A DNA stretch of 42,790 nucleotides from Methanolinea sp. (GCA_025453675.1 JALOPW010000014.1:1-42790), one strand, 5' to 3'; numbered from the stretch's first letter, positions 1 to 8,195 are shown. The notes: generated by a model not told the origin, from the letters alone. Numbers and translations are program-made.

Positions 1-10
1 GGAAAAGGGA

Positions 11-39
11 GGCCACGGGTTCGAATCCCGTCGAGTCCA
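11..39 (+). pseudogene. tRNA-Ala 3' fragment (T arm and acceptor 3' strand)
   Basis: The 29 bases equal positions 292-320 of the intact tRNA-Ala. The D arm and anticodon arm are missing; bases 1-10 do not match a tRNA 5' half, so it cannot fold as a tRNA. Confidence 0.85.
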
Positions 40-248
40 TGGTTTTTTTCAGATTTTTAAAGGCGTTCGCGACCGAAGGTCGCGGTGGTTTCGAAAGGCG
101 AAGCCTTCGGTGGGGTAAGAGGGGCGGAGCCCTCGGTCCGCAAGAGGGGTGAAGCCCCTGGCCGGTGAAGAAAGCGAAACCATCGTTCAGCAAAACATAT
201 CTGGTACGGAGAAGAACAGAATAAGGCACATCTTCTGGTGTGTTCTGC

Positions 249-320
249 GGGCTCGTAGATCAGGGGTAGATCGTCACGTTTGCAACGTGAAGGCCACGGG
301 TTCGAATCCCGTCGAGTCCA
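249..320 (+). tRNA. tRNA-Ala (anticodon TGC)
   Basis: A complete 72-nt cloverleaf. The acceptor stem pairs 249-255 with 313-319, with one G-U pair. The anticodon arm carries TGC inside the loop TTTGCAA, the T arm has the TTCGAAT loop, and the discriminator base is A at 320. CCA is not encoded. The 3' end runs directly into a T7 run that may terminate transcription. This is the only intact tRNA in the repeat array. Confidence 0.95.
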
Positions 321-430
321 TGGTTTTTTTCAGATTTTTAAAGGCATTCGCGACCGAAGGTCGCGGTGGTTTCGAAAGGCGAAGCCTTCGGTGGGGTAAG
401 AGGGGCGGAGCCCTCGGTCTGGAAAAGGGA

Positions 431-459
431 GGCCACGGGTTCGAATCCCGTCGAGTCCA
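431..459 (+). pseudogene. tRNA-Ala 3' fragment
   Basis: Same 29 bases as 11-39 and as the 3' end of the intact tRNA-Ala, preceded by the same ten-base GGA-rich lead. It lacks a 5' half. Confidence 0.85.
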
Positions 460-498
460 TGGTTTTTTTCAGATTTTTAAAGGCGTTCGCGACCGAAG

Positions 499-524
499 CA
501 CGGGTTCGAATCCCGTCGAGTCCA
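499..524 (+). pseudogene. tRNA-Ala 3' fragment, shortest copy
   Basis: 26 bases matching the end of tRNA-Ala, fused directly to a truncated previous unit that stops at 498 inside its first trailer palindrome. The junction is what one would expect from slippage or unequal exchange between copies. Confidence 0.8.
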
Positions 525-618
525 TGGTTTTTTTCAGATTTTTAAAGGCGTTCGCGACCGAAGGTCGCGGTGGTTTCGAAAGGCAAAGCCCTCGGTCTGC
601 ATCCCCACTCTACCCGGA

Positions 619-960
619 TCAGTCGATCCAGTCCAGGAGTTTTCTGCCGGGCTCCGTCGCCTGCGACTTCCTCACTCTCACAGGCGGCGCTTTCACCACG
701 TCAGTGGGTCCTTCGAGATCCGCCACCTGCCCGAGATCTTTGTAGCCTGGGAGTATATCCTGTTCCCGGCGGAAAGAGATCTCGTCAGCAAGAATGATAG
801 AACTCGAGGAAGTTTTTGGGGGAGAGGGAGAGAAGAATTCGGGGATCCGTTCCTGTTCAGCGGGTGGAGAGTGACGTTTGAGTAAGAAATCGATATAATC
901 CTCAACCTCCCTCTGCAATTCCGGCGTAAGTTTGGAGATCTTCTCTTCAATCCCTGTCAT
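619..960 (-). CDS. DUF2281-type small protein
   Basis: 113 aa. Residues 1-28 contain LTPELQREVEDYIDFLLKR, the pattern of the DUF2281 family (short proteins in archaea and cyanobacteria, sometimes next to toxin genes and likened to antitoxins). The middle, about 30-60, is low-complexity and rich in Ser and Pro, and the C-terminus is basic. No toxin-like ORF is adjacent, so an antitoxin role is not supported here. It ends 21 nt beyond the tRNA-Ala repeat array and is the last gene of a minus-strand run after the aldolase. Function unknown. Confidence 0.75.
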   Translation of the reverse strand: MTGIEEKISKLTPELQREVEDYIDFLLKRHSPPAEQERIPEFFSPSPPKTSSSSIILADEISFRREQDILPGYKDLGQVADLEGPTDVVKAPPVRVRKSQATEPGRKLLDWID

Positions 961-1005
961 ATACGACTGACGCCCCCTTCTGCATTATGTCTGCACTCAA
1001 AGGTC

Positions 1006-1587
1006 TTATGCTCTTTGATTCCTCATTTGGGATGAGTAGAGGGACCTTTTTTTATCTCCGCGGGAGAGCAGCAATACCCGGCAGCTATGCTCCACGACGG
1101 AGGTGAGTATGTAAGCCTCTTCGAGGTTTTTCCCTCCGGTAAATGTACCGTGCCCCCTCACGATCGCGGCCCTGCCTTCCTTGAGGACCGCAGCCACATT
1201 CTCAGCCATCTCCATGCTTCCGGGCGCCCCGATGACCACCGGTATCACTGGGCAGCACATCTCCCCCTCGCTGTCCATGGGGATGATGCAATCCCTATAC
1301 AGGGAGATGGCGACGGCATATGGCGGGTGGGCATGCACCACCGCGTGATGGGGTGTGACACGGTAGACTTCCCGGTGCAGGCGGAATTCGCTGGATGCCT
1401 CCGGCGGGACTTTTCCACCCATAGGTACATACACAGGTTCTCCAGGAGAATCCAGGAATGATCCATTGCGGGTAATCGCAAATCCGGTCCCTTCCCGGAC
1501 GCTCATGTTCCCAAAATGTGCTCCCACAAGCCCCTCTCCCCAAAGCCTCCTGCCAATCCTCTGGAACTCCTCCTTTGGGTCAGTCAT
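1006..1587 (-). CDS. Class II aldolase/adducin family protein (FucA-like)
   Basis: 193 aa, normal for the FucA/AraD fold. This family cleaves sugar phosphates or related aldols using a zinc ion. Visible motifs are GAHFGNMSVR near the N-terminus, a zinc-type HAHPPYA at about 80-86 and the later GHGTFTGG around 144-151. In methanogens such enzymes are usually annotated as L-fuculose-phosphate aldolase, but the physiological substrate is not deducible here. It starts 24 nt after the F420:NADP reductase stop, so it is probably cotranscribed with that gene and thioredoxin. Confidence 0.85.
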   Translation of the reverse strand: MTDPKEEFQRIGRRLWGEGLVGAHFGNMSVREGTGFAITRNGSFLDSPGEPVYVPMGGKVPPEASSEFRLHREVYRVTPHHAVVHAHPPYAVAISLYRDCIIPMDSEGEMCCPVIPVVIGAPGSMEMAENVAAVLKEGRAAIVRGHGTFTGGKNLEEAYILTSVVEHSCRVLLLSRGDKKRSLYSSQMRNQRA

Positions 1588-1611
1588 GTGGATCTTATTG
1601 AAAAAAGATGA

Positions 1612-2262
1612 TTATCTGAACTGGATCCCGACATCACGCATCTTGTTGAAGCGTGCAATATTAAGCAGCAGGGGGGTCAGGCACTCCACCATGCAGGACG
1701 CCGCGAGAGGGCCTGCATTATAGGCCTGGACACGTGGCACGCTGTTGATCAGCTCCATCACCACCACCTTGGCTTCTGCGTCATCGCCGCAGACGGGGAT
1801 CGCAAGATCGAGCACCTCGTCAAGCGCCCGCCATTTGTTGGCGGCGACCGTGTTGAAAGCCGTGCACAGGCGTGCATCAGGCGGAAGGAGCCGCTTGATC
1901 ATCAGGGCAGCAGAGCCCTCCGGCGGGGGTATAAACATGAAATACTCCCGCTTCTCCATCGGGTTGACCGGGGAGACCACGATCTTCCCCGAGAGCCCGG
2001 TGAGCGTAGCAAGGGTGGGTTCCACGTGCCTGAACGGTATGGCCAGAATGATCACGTCCGACCTGTCCACCGCTTCCTGGTTGGTGTGGCCCTGGCAACT
2101 GCAGGGAAGTCCTCGCTTTTTCAGCAGATCCAGGCAGCATTCGCTGCTCTGCTGCGCCTTCTCCTCCTCCCTCGACCCGATGATCACCTCGTGGCGGGAG
2201 GAGAGACGCATGGCGATCCCCTCCCCGATGTCACCTGTTCCACCCACGATGCCGACTTTCAC
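1612..2262 (-). CDS. fno: F420-dependent NADP reductase
   Basis: 216 aa. The protein moves hydride between reduced coenzyme F420 and NADP, supplying NADPH for biosynthesis in methanogens. The N-terminus has the Rossmann motif GGTGDIGEGIA followed by IGSREEEKA, the NADP phosphate-binding segment typical of Fno, and a central AIPFRHVEPTL. Length matches the family (about 210-225). The start codon is GTG, directly abutting the thioredoxin stop, which indicates translational coupling. The thioredoxin neighbour suggests a shared redox role (inference). Confidence 0.9.
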   Translation of the reverse strand: MKVGIVGGTGDIGEGIAMRLSSRHEVIIGSREEEKAQQSSECCLDLLKKRGLPCSCQGHTNQEAVDRSDVIILAIPFRHVEPTLATLTGLSGKIVVSPVNPMEKREYFMFIPPPEGSAALMIKRLLPPDARLCTAFNTVAANKWRALDEVLDLAIPVCGDDAEAKVVVMELINSVPRVQAYNAGPLAASCMVECLTPLLLNIARFNKMRDVGIQFR

Positions 2263-2535
2263 TTATTCCACCAGCGGTATGAGCATGGATTGCAATGTCT
2301 CGGCACTGGTGACTCCTTCAAGACTTTGCATCACCTTTCCGTCCTTTTCGATGATGAGGGTGGGTACCACGCGGATACCGTATTTATTGGCCATCTCCAT
2401 GTGCTGATCCACGTCGATCTTCTTGATCTCCACCTTATCCCCCATCTTCTTCTTCAATTCCTCGAGGATGGGTCCCTGCCGTCTGCACGGTCCGCACCAA
2501 TCAGCGTAAAAATCCAGTAAAATCGGTCTGCTCAT
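2263..2535 (-). CDS. Thioredoxin
   Basis: 90 aa. A compact thioredoxin with the active site WCGPCRRQ at residues about 12-19 and the cis-proline segment VVPTLII. It reduces protein disulfides in the cytosol. I chose ATG at 2535 (MSRPILLDFY); a TTG four codons upstream would add MGIH but gives no better family fit. It is first in a run with fno and the aldolase. The electron donor is not encoded next to it; Fno-derived NADPH is a possible indirect source (inference). Confidence 0.9.
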   Translation of the reverse strand: MSRPILLDFYADWCGPCRRQGPILEELKKKMGDKVEIKKIDVDQHMEMANKYGIRVVPTLIIEKDGKVMQSLEGVTSAETLQSMLIPLVE

Positions 2536-2591
2536 GTGAATTCCCAAGACACTAAGTGGAGAAAAAAGAGAGATAAAGGTTTTTGTATGGA

Positions 2592-4046
2592 TTATTTGGA
2601 GAGGATCTCCTTGATTATCTCCCCATATGCAGGACGGGTCACCGCCACCCCGATCACCACGCCGATGATGGTGATGAGGGCAAAACCCCGCAGGCTGGAG
2701 AGATCCATGAGGGCCAGGGGGATCATCGCGATGATCACCGTAAACGCGGAGATCAGGATGATCCCGAGTGCCCTCACCAGGCGCTTTTTGTAGAGCGTGG
2801 GGGAGGGGACCTTTCCTTCGTGCAGGACCTCATCGGTGATGATCACCAGTTGATCGATCCCGGTACCCATGACCGCGATCAATGCGGCGATGGCTGCGAG
2901 ATCGAGCTGCTGGATGAGCGTGGCAATCCCGAGCAGGATCACGATCTCGGTGAGGTTGGTCCCGATCATCGGGAGCACAATGCTCGCTTCACGGTAGCGG
3001 TAATAGATGACCACTCCCACAGCAACGGCGGCGGCGATGAACGCAATCGCACACATCAGCCTGAAATAATCCGACATCCCGGCAGGGACATACCCGGACC
3101 CTGCAACCGAGACATCCACCGGGAGCGCACCTGCCCGGAGGTGGATCTCCAGGTTCTTTGCCGCATCGAGCCCTGCGGCACCGGGACCAGTGGATGCATA
3201 CAGTTGCCGGATGGGTTCTATGGCCAGTTTTGCGGCCAGGTCACCTGAGAGTGGAGCACTGTAGACCACGTTTCCGTCAAGGACCATATCAAGGAAGTGG
3301 GCATCAGGATTGCTCACTGCACCGGTGGCAATCGCACCCTGCTGTAACTTCCTGGCGCCATCCTCGGAGAGCGTGAATGAGACCCCCCAGGTGGTGCTCC
3401 CCGGAGGTTCATGGCTTGGAACCCCCACGCTGGTGATGGTTTCACCATAGAGGACATGCTCGGTCTCGTTCCCCGTCGTGTGGATGCGGATCTCGAATTT
3501 ACCCTGCTTGCCCACAATCTCCTTGGCCTGGGAGAGACTCACTCCGGCGAGTTCCACCCGGATATAGTGGGTCACCCCGGAGAGTCCGGTGAGGGGATTG
3601 ACCCGGGCATCCTTGGTCCCAAGTGCATTCAGCTTGTTCTCGAGGATACGTTTCACGTCATCGGCCGTCTCCCTTGAGACCCCCTGTTCATAAGAAGTGA
3701 GCCGTCCACCTGCAGCCGCGAAGGCGGATTCGAGTGTTTCCCGTGGGAAATAGCTGCGAATCTCCAGTTTGCCCTCGTCAATCAGGTACATCTCGGTATC
3801 GAGCTGCTTCTGGAGGTCTGACACGAACTGGTCCACGGGTTTGTCGGTCTCGAACCCTACTATTTCGGCCTTGAACTCCATCTGCAGCCAGGTCCCCTCC
3901 TGAAGGTCAAGTCCATACTGGAGGTTGGTGGTGAACTTGCCGTCCTCAAACCTTGGAGCGATGGCAATCACGGACGCCACCAGCAGGATGATCATGAGCG
4001 CGACCTGCCAGTGCTTCAGGCAGGCCATGAGTTTGCTGTCGCTCAT
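2592..4046 (-). CDS. secD: Protein-export membrane protein SecD
   Basis: 484 aa. SecD with SecF forms the accessory complex that drives protein export through SecYEG. The sequence shows an N-terminal membrane segment (about 10-30), the YGLDLQEG motif at the start of the periplasmic-type domain, and a C-terminal block of five hydrophobic helices with VMGTGIDQLVIITDE. The start is ATG at 4046, where it overlaps the secF stop (ATGA) and has GGAGGTG just upstream. The reading frame stays open to 4190, but that extension lies inside secF and is not protein-like. Confidence 0.95.
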   Translation of the reverse strand: MSDSKLMACLKHWQVALMIILLVASVIAIAPRFEDGKFTTNLQYGLDLQEGTWLQMEFKAEIVGFETDKPVDQFVSDLQKQLDTEMYLIDEGKLEIRSYFPRETLESAFAAAGGRLTSYEQGVSRETADDVKRILENKLNALGTKDARVNPLTGLSGVTHYIRVELAGVSLSQAKEIVGKQGKFEIRIHTTGNETEHVLYGETITSVGVPSHEPPGSTTWGVSFTLSEDGARKLQQGAIATGAVSNPDAHFLDMVLDGNVVYSAPLSGDLAAKLAIEPIRQLYASTGPGAAGLDAAKNLEIHLRAGALPVDVSVAGSGYVPAGMSDYFRLMCAIAFIAAAVAVGVVIYYRYREASIVLPMIGTNLTEIVILLGIATLIQQLDLAAIAALIAVMGTGIDQLVIITDEVLHEGKVPSPTLYKKRLVRALGIILISAFTVIIAMIPLALMDLSSLRGFALITIIGVVIGVAVTRPAYGEIIKEILSK

Positions 4047-4897
4047 TTTCCACCTCCCTTCAGTACGAACCATTTGATGATTCCTGCATTCGTTAGCCAG
4101 GTGTTCATCATGTCGATGAAAAGCCCGATGAGGAGCACCGTGGCAATCTCCCATATGACGGTGATCTGGCCTGCGAATGCGACCACCCACATGGCCGCAA
4201 CCGCGGCAATTGTGGTGGTCGTCATGATGATCCCGGTCTTGAATGCGCCGGAAAGCTTCTCCTCCAGTTTCCCCTGGCGTTTGAGGACCCTCATGGTGAG
4301 GAGGATGTCAGAGTCCACGGAATACCCGATCAACATCAGGAGGGCTGCGGTGGTGGGGAGTGAGAGGTCGATGCCCACCAGGCTCATCCCCGCCGCGGTC
4401 ATGACAATATCGGCGAATGCAGAGAGGACTACTGCCGCAGCTGGTACAAATGTGCGGAAGGCCAGGAATACCACCACGGTCATACCTATGAACGAGATGA
4501 TCAGGGCAACGAAGGCCTGCTGCTGCAGGGTCTGGCCAAAAGATGCACCGATCTGATCGATCTTGGCATCGGGGTATCGTGCGCTGATCAGTGAGGCCAG
4601 AGACTGCAGGCTGGCGTCATCCATGGGCCCGAACTTGAGATATTTCCCGTTGTTCACCCCTTCGCCCACCGAGAGCAGGGGATACCCGGGGAACGCGTTC
4701 TCCAGCTGCTCGGGGGTGTCGGTGGTAAAAAGGGTGACCGCCGTACCCCCCGAGAAGTCGATTCCCGGACGCACCGGCATCCCGATGGTGGCCATATTGT
4801 ATCCCAATATGGCAAGGGAGAGGATGAGGATGACCATGGGGATCATCACCATCTGCCGGGGGGTGTATTTGTTCACATCATAACCGATGAATCCCAT
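4043..4897 (-). CDS. secF: Protein-export membrane protein SecF
   Basis: 284 aa. Six predicted membrane helices, the extracytoplasmic motif GIDFSGGT after helix 1, and LIGYSVDSDILLTMR in the second helix block, all typical of SecF. The order secF then secD is the usual archaeal arrangement, reversed from E. coli. The two genes overlap by four bases and are almost certainly cotranslated. A possible TATA element lies at about 4911-4920 on the minus strand. Confidence 0.95.
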   Translation of the reverse strand: MGFIGYDVNKYTPRQMVMIPMVILILSLAILGYNMATIGMPVRPGIDFSGGTAVTLFTTDTPEQLENAFPGYPLLSVGEGVNNGKYLKFGPMDDASLQSLASLISARYPDAKIDQIGASFGQTLQQQAFVALIISFIGMTVVVFLAFRTFVPAAAVVLSAFADIVMTAAGMSLVGIDLSLPTTAALLMLIGYSVDSDILLTMRVLKRQGKLEEKLSGAFKTGIIMTTTTIAAVAAMWVVAFAGQITVIWEIATVLLIGLFIDMMNTWLTNAGIIKWFVLKGGGK

Positions 4898-5057
4898 AGC
4901 CCAGTACTTAGGCTATACAAGGGTAAAATCCTTCGGGATGTCGGAAATTATGGTTTCTTTGGGGATTCACACCGGCCGGGAATCCGAATACGCGCATTTC
5001 GTTGTGTATATATTCAGCACAGGGCGCGGACCCTCTTTAAAAGGAGGAAAAAAGAAA

Positions 5058-5070
5058 ATGCTTATATAAA
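5058..5070 (+). promoter_or_regulatory. Archaeal TATA box for the DUF2551 gene
   Basis: The stretch GCTTATATAAATC is close to the archaeal TATA consensus. Its centre is about 28 nt before the ATG at 5092, which predicts a very short or absent leader. A second TATA-like site (GTATATATTC) lies near 5005-5014. Confidence 0.6.
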
Positions 5071-5091
5071 TCTTATGGTGAGTACCAGCTC

Positions 5092-5406
5092 ATGAGATCT
5101 CCGCACGAGATCAAGGCTGTCATCGAAGGCCGCCTGCGGATGTACCTGTCCAGGGACCATACTGGTATCAGGCGGGCCATGCTGCAACTCTTTCTCAAAA
5201 TAAAAACCCTTACCATTGCAAGGATATGCGAGTATTTGAACCGGAGGTTCAAGATCAGTTACCATTCGGTGGCTGCGATGGTAGGCATCATCGCCTCCCG
5301 CATCGGGATTCTCCATGTCAACAAGAACCGGGAAGGCACCCACAGCGTCTACCAGCTCAAGGAGCAGTATGTTGACCTGGTGGCCAGGATCGTGGGAACG
5401 GCCTGA
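5092..5406 (+). CDS. DUF2551 domain protein
   Basis: 104 aa. It matches DUF2551, a small family known mainly from methanogens. Helical content and the segment ICEYLNRRFKISYHSVAAMVG followed by SRIGILHV suggest a winged-helix fold, so a DNA-binding regulator is plausible but unproven. It has its own strong TATA box. The next gene starts about 50 nt downstream. Acidic residues are few and the protein is basic, in keeping with nucleic-acid binding (inference). Confidence 0.8.
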   Translation: MRSPHEIKAVIEGRLRMYLSRDHTGIRRAMLQLFLKIKTLTIARICEYLNRRFKISYHSVAAMVGIIASRIGILHVNKNREGTHSVYQLKEQYVDLVARIVGTA

Positions 5407-5457
5407 ACCGTTCTCAACATAATTATTTTACCGTTTCCGGTCGATGTGGTGAGAATC

Positions 5458-5754
5458 ATGTACGTGAGACCAAATACCTCCACCCACCCGGAAGATATTG
5501 CCGTGAATGAAGACGTGGCGGAGTATATCAACAAGCGGGGGTGTGATTTCAGGATATGCACCTCCTGCGGAGGTCCGCTCCTCCTTCCCATAAGTATGAA
5601 ACCCCCGAAATCCACCGATCTCCAGGTCAGGGCGGGAGACCACACCATATTTATCTCCATCCACCAGGCACGATACCTCCATTCCATCCACCGGGGGATG
5701 CTTCCCATGTTCCTGGATCACATGGAAGATCTCTCATCAGGCCATGAGTTTTGA
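5458..5754 (+). CDS. Small CxxC protein overlapping archease, function unknown
   Basis: 98 aa. I do not recognise a named family. The protein has a single CTSCGGP motif around residues 34-40, which could bind a metal or be redox-active, and a C-terminal half with several His residues (SIHQARYLHSIHRG). ATG at 5458 is preferred because GGTGAG lies just upstream; GTG at 5446 or 5449 is possible. A weak TATA (ATAATTATTTTA, 5419-5430) precedes it. It overlaps the archease start by 11 nt, so the two are probably cotranslated and may act together with RtcB (inference). Confidence 0.75.
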   Translation: MYVRPNTSTHPEDIAVNEDVAEYINKRGCDFRICTSCGGPLLLPISMKPPKSTDLQVRAGDHTIFISIHQARYLHSIHRGMLPMFLDHMEDLSSGHEF

Positions 5755-6151
5755 GGAACTGGAGCATACCGCCGACGTGAAGATGAGAGTGAGAGCCGCG
5801 ACCCTGGAAGACCTCTTCTCCGAAGCCGGGCGGGCCCTGATGCAGGTGATGTACGGCCGCCCCGGCAAGGACGGCCAGACCCGCCGTATCACTGTCCGGG
5901 GTCATGACCTGGAGTCGCTCATGCATGCCTTCCTCTCTGAACTGCTCTTCATCACGGAGGTGGATGGGCTGGTGATCTCTGGCGCGGACGTCCGCATTCA
6001 CCAGGGAATTCTCGACGGAGAGGTCAGGGGTGAGCCGTTTTCGATAGATGCCCACAACGAAGGCCGCGGTGTTAAGGGGATCTCCTACTCGGGACTCTCC
6101 ATTGTCCATGATCAGGAGTATTATATACTGGATGTCATCTTTGATGTGTGA
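5744..6151 (+). CDS. Archease, RtcB activator
   Basis: 135 aa, standard archease length. Archease helps RtcB reach its guanylylated state and lets it turn over many times in tRNA splicing and RNA repair. The family signature is present from the N-terminus (FEELEHTADVKMRV) to the C-terminus (YYILDVIFDV), with acidic residues at both ends that bind metal in known archeases. The stop codon is directly followed by the rtcB ATG. The intron-containing tRNA-Met elsewhere in this window is a natural substrate for the pathway. Confidence 0.95.
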   Translation: MSFEELEHTADVKMRVRAATLEDLFSEAGRALMQVMYGRPGKDGQTRRITVRGHDLESLMHAFLSELLFITEVDGLVISGADVRIHQGILDGEVRGEPFSIDAHNEGRGVKGISYSGLSIVHDQEYYILDVIFDV

Positions 6152-7591
6152 ATGACCATGCTGCCAGGGATACAGAGGATGGGGGAATGCGAATGGCAGG
6201 TCCCGGTCGGGTATGTACCTGGTATGCGAGTGCCGGGGATATTCTTCCTCTCAGAGGCACTTGCCGGGACTCTGGAAGAGGGGGCAATCCAGCAACTGGC
6301 GAATGTCGCCACCATGCCTGGGATAGTGGCCCATTCTCTCGCCATGCCGGATATCCATTGGGGGTATGGATTTCCCATCGGCGGCGTGGCAGGGTTCTCT
6401 CTCGATGAGGGGGTCATATCCCCAGGCGGCGTGGGTTTTGATATCAATTGCGGGGTAAGGCTGCTCTCCACCCCCCTGAAGGAGGACGATCTCTGGAAGA
6501 GGAGGGAACTGGTAGAACGCCTGTTCCGGGCGGTCCCCACGGGGGTGGGGGGAAAGAGCACCCTCCGGCTCTCCGGCCGGGAGCTTGACGGGATGCTCCT
6601 GGAAGGGTCGGCATGGGCAGTGAGAGAGGGGTACGGCATTGACGAGGACATCCTGTTGTGCGAGCAGAACGGATGCATGAAAGAGGCGGACACCGCATCG
6701 GTCTCACAGAAAGCCCGCCAGAGAGGCATGCCGCAGAGCGGGACACTGGGGTCAGGGAATCATTTCCTGGAAGTCCAGGTCGTCAGTGAGGTTTATCACC
6801 CGGAAGCAGCTCGGGTATTCGGCATATTCCCTGGACAGATCTGCATCATGATCCACTGCGGATCCCGGGGACTGGGCCACCAGGTCTGCACCGATCATCT
6901 CCACACCCTGGAGGCGGCCACCAGGAAATACCAGATCATGCTCCCGGATCGCCAGCTGGCCTGTGCACCAATAGACTCTCCCGAGGGTAGGGCATACTTC
7001 GGGGCCATGGCAGCATCGGCAAATTATGCCTGGGCTAACCGCCAGGTGATCATGCACTATACCAGGAAAGTGATGGAGGACCTCTACGGGATACCCTATC
7101 AAGAGATGCACATGGTCTACGACGTGGCCCATAACGTCGCAAAGATCGAGGAGCATGTGGTAGGCGGGAAAAGGATGAAGGTCTGTGTGCACAGGAAGGG
7201 GGCGACGCGGGCCTTCGGTCCGGGCGCCCCGGATCTCCCTGCCGGGTATGCATCGGTCGGCCAGCCGGTGATCATACCGGGGAGCATGGGCACTCCCTCG
7301 TTCCTCCTTCACGGCACCGCCACCGCCATGGAGAAGACATTTGGGAGCACCTGCCATGGGGCAGGGAGGGTGATGAGCCGGACACAGGCCAAGAAGCGCC
7401 TCACAGGGAAGGAGGTCAGGGATGCCCTGGGTAAGGAGGGGATCATTGTGCGGGCACCGAGTGATGCAGCCATCGCTGACGAGGCCCCTGAGGTGTATAA
7501 GCCGAGCATCGAGGTGGTCCGCGTCGTGCACGAGGTCGGGCTCTCCCGCCTTGTGGCCCGGTTCGAGCCACTGGGGGTGATCAAGGGATGA
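6152..7591 (+). CDS. rtcB: RNA-splicing ligase RtcB
   Basis: 479 aa. It joins 2',3'-cyclic-phosphate and 5'-OH RNA ends with GTP and Mn2+, completing tRNA splicing. Signature stretches in order are GGVGFDINCGVRLL, GSGNHFLEVQ, HCGSRGLGHQV, YDVAHNVAKIEEH, HRKGATRAFGPG and TCHGAGRVMSR. The length fits RtcB without an intein, although several archaeal homologues carry one. It begins right after the archease stop and overlaps the next ORF by four bases (ATGA). Confidence 0.97.
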   Translation: MTMLPGIQRMGECEWQVPVGYVPGMRVPGIFFLSEALAGTLEEGAIQQLANVATMPGIVAHSLAMPDIHWGYGFPIGGVAGFSLDEGVISPGGVGFDINCGVRLLSTPLKEDDLWKRRELVERLFRAVPTGVGGKSTLRLSGRELDGMLLEGSAWAVREGYGIDEDILLCEQNGCMKEADTASVSQKARQRGMPQSGTLGSGNHFLEVQVVSEVYHPEAARVFGIFPGQICIMIHCGSRGLGHQVCTDHLHTLEAATRKYQIMLPDRQLACAPIDSPEGRAYFGAMAASANYAWANRQVIMHYTRKVMEDLYGIPYQEMHMVYDVAHNVAKIEEHVVGGKRMKVCVHRKGATRAFGPGAPDLPAGYASVGQPVIIPGSMGTPSFLLHGTATAMEKTFGSTCHGAGRVMSRTQAKKRLTGKEVRDALGKEGIIVRAPSDAAIADEAPEVYKPSIEVVRVVHEVGLSRLVARFEPLGVIKG

Positions 7592-8163
7592 GCGGGCGCT
7601 GCGGTCTTCTCTGGGACGAGAAGATTGTATTCTCGAGGTTTCTCGAGGAGTGTGGCCTCACCTGTGAACAGGTGACACCCCATCTCCTGGCAGCGCCCTT
7701 CTACAGGGGACGCTATGCAGCCCTGATTATTCCTACAGGTTTTGCGAATCCCACCTATTCACGGCTTCTGCCTGCGTTGAGGGCGTCTTCGGGCCGGATA
7801 CAGCGGTACATCGAGGGAGGGGGACGGCTCCTTGTCTTTGGTGCGGGAATCGATCGTACGGATGCCTATGATTGGCTTCCATTTGACGTGACCTACCGGC
7901 ACATCCACCAGAAGGGTGGCCTGGAATGCGTATCGCCTCACCGGTGTGCCTCCCTTTTTTCCGAGTATGACCCTTCATCCATCGAGTCTGACGGGTATTT
8001 TTCCGGCCACAGAGGGGAGGTCATTGCCAGGATGGGGGATGGTGCAGTTCTCATCAGGGGCAGCATGGGTGAGGGCGAGGTGGTAATTACCACCATCCAC
8101 GAGTATCCCTCCAGAGTGTTTCTCAAGGAATTCTGCCAGGGTTCTTCAGAAACATTATTGTGA
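7588..8163 (+). CDS. Glutamine-amidotransferase-like protein (BPL_N-like), no nucleophile seen
   Basis: 191 aa. The fold pattern (ALIIPTGFANPTYS, then a conserved turn IEGGGRLLVFGAGIDR) resembles class I glutamine amidotransferase-like proteins, including the N-terminal domain of some biotin-protein ligases. At the position where an amidotransferase has its cysteine (GxCxG) this protein has FGAG, so ordinary glutaminase activity is unlikely. It overlaps the rtcB stop (ATGA). It lies two genes upstream of birA, but sequence alone does not connect it to biotin. Function unknown. Confidence 0.7.
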   Translation: MSGRCGLLWDEKIVFSRFLEECGLTCEQVTPHLLAAPFYRGRYAALIIPTGFANPTYSRLLPALRASSGRIQRYIEGGGRLLVFGAGIDRTDAYDWLPFDVTYRHIHQKGGLECVSPHRCASLFSEYDPSSIESDGYFSGHRGEVIARMGDGAVLIRGSMGEGEVVITTIHEYPSRVFLKEFCQGSSETLL

Positions 8164-8195
8164 CAGGAAATCAGGGATTTAGTAAGGAACCGCTC

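Larger units (their letters stand above)
1..598. repeat. Tandem repeat array built from the tRNA-Ala 3' end plus trailer
   Basis: Four direct copies of one unit are visible: 1-138, 291-420, 421-498 (cut short) and 499-598 (with an internal deletion). Each begins in the T arm of tRNA-Ala, runs through the acceptor 3' strand, a T7 run and a GC-rich tail that holds several short palindromes with GAA or GGA loops (68-84, 95-107, 122-132). Only the copy at 291-420 is joined to a complete tRNA. The copies at 1 and 421 begin with the same ten bases, so they were duplicated together. The array probably continues upstream of the window. Reading frames through it are by-products of the repetition. Confidence 0.9.

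Noticed and set aside
1-598. CRISPR array
   Set aside because: Repeat units are 78-138 nt, made of tRNA and trailer, without regular unique spacers or nearby cas genes.
1-598. Integrated element bounded by tRNA att sites
   Set aside because: Distances between copies are under 300 nt and there is no integrase or phage-like gene; left as an open possibility only for sequence upstream of the window.
149-745. 198-codon plus-strand reading frame across the tRNA-Ala region
   Set aside because: It runs through the tRNA and its repeats and then antisense to the DUF2281 gene. Its apparent internal protein repeats (MVFFRFLKAF) are translations of the DNA repeat.
4047-4190. N-terminal extension of SecD
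   Set aside because: It lies in secF in another frame; GGAGGTG and ATG at 4046 define the real start.
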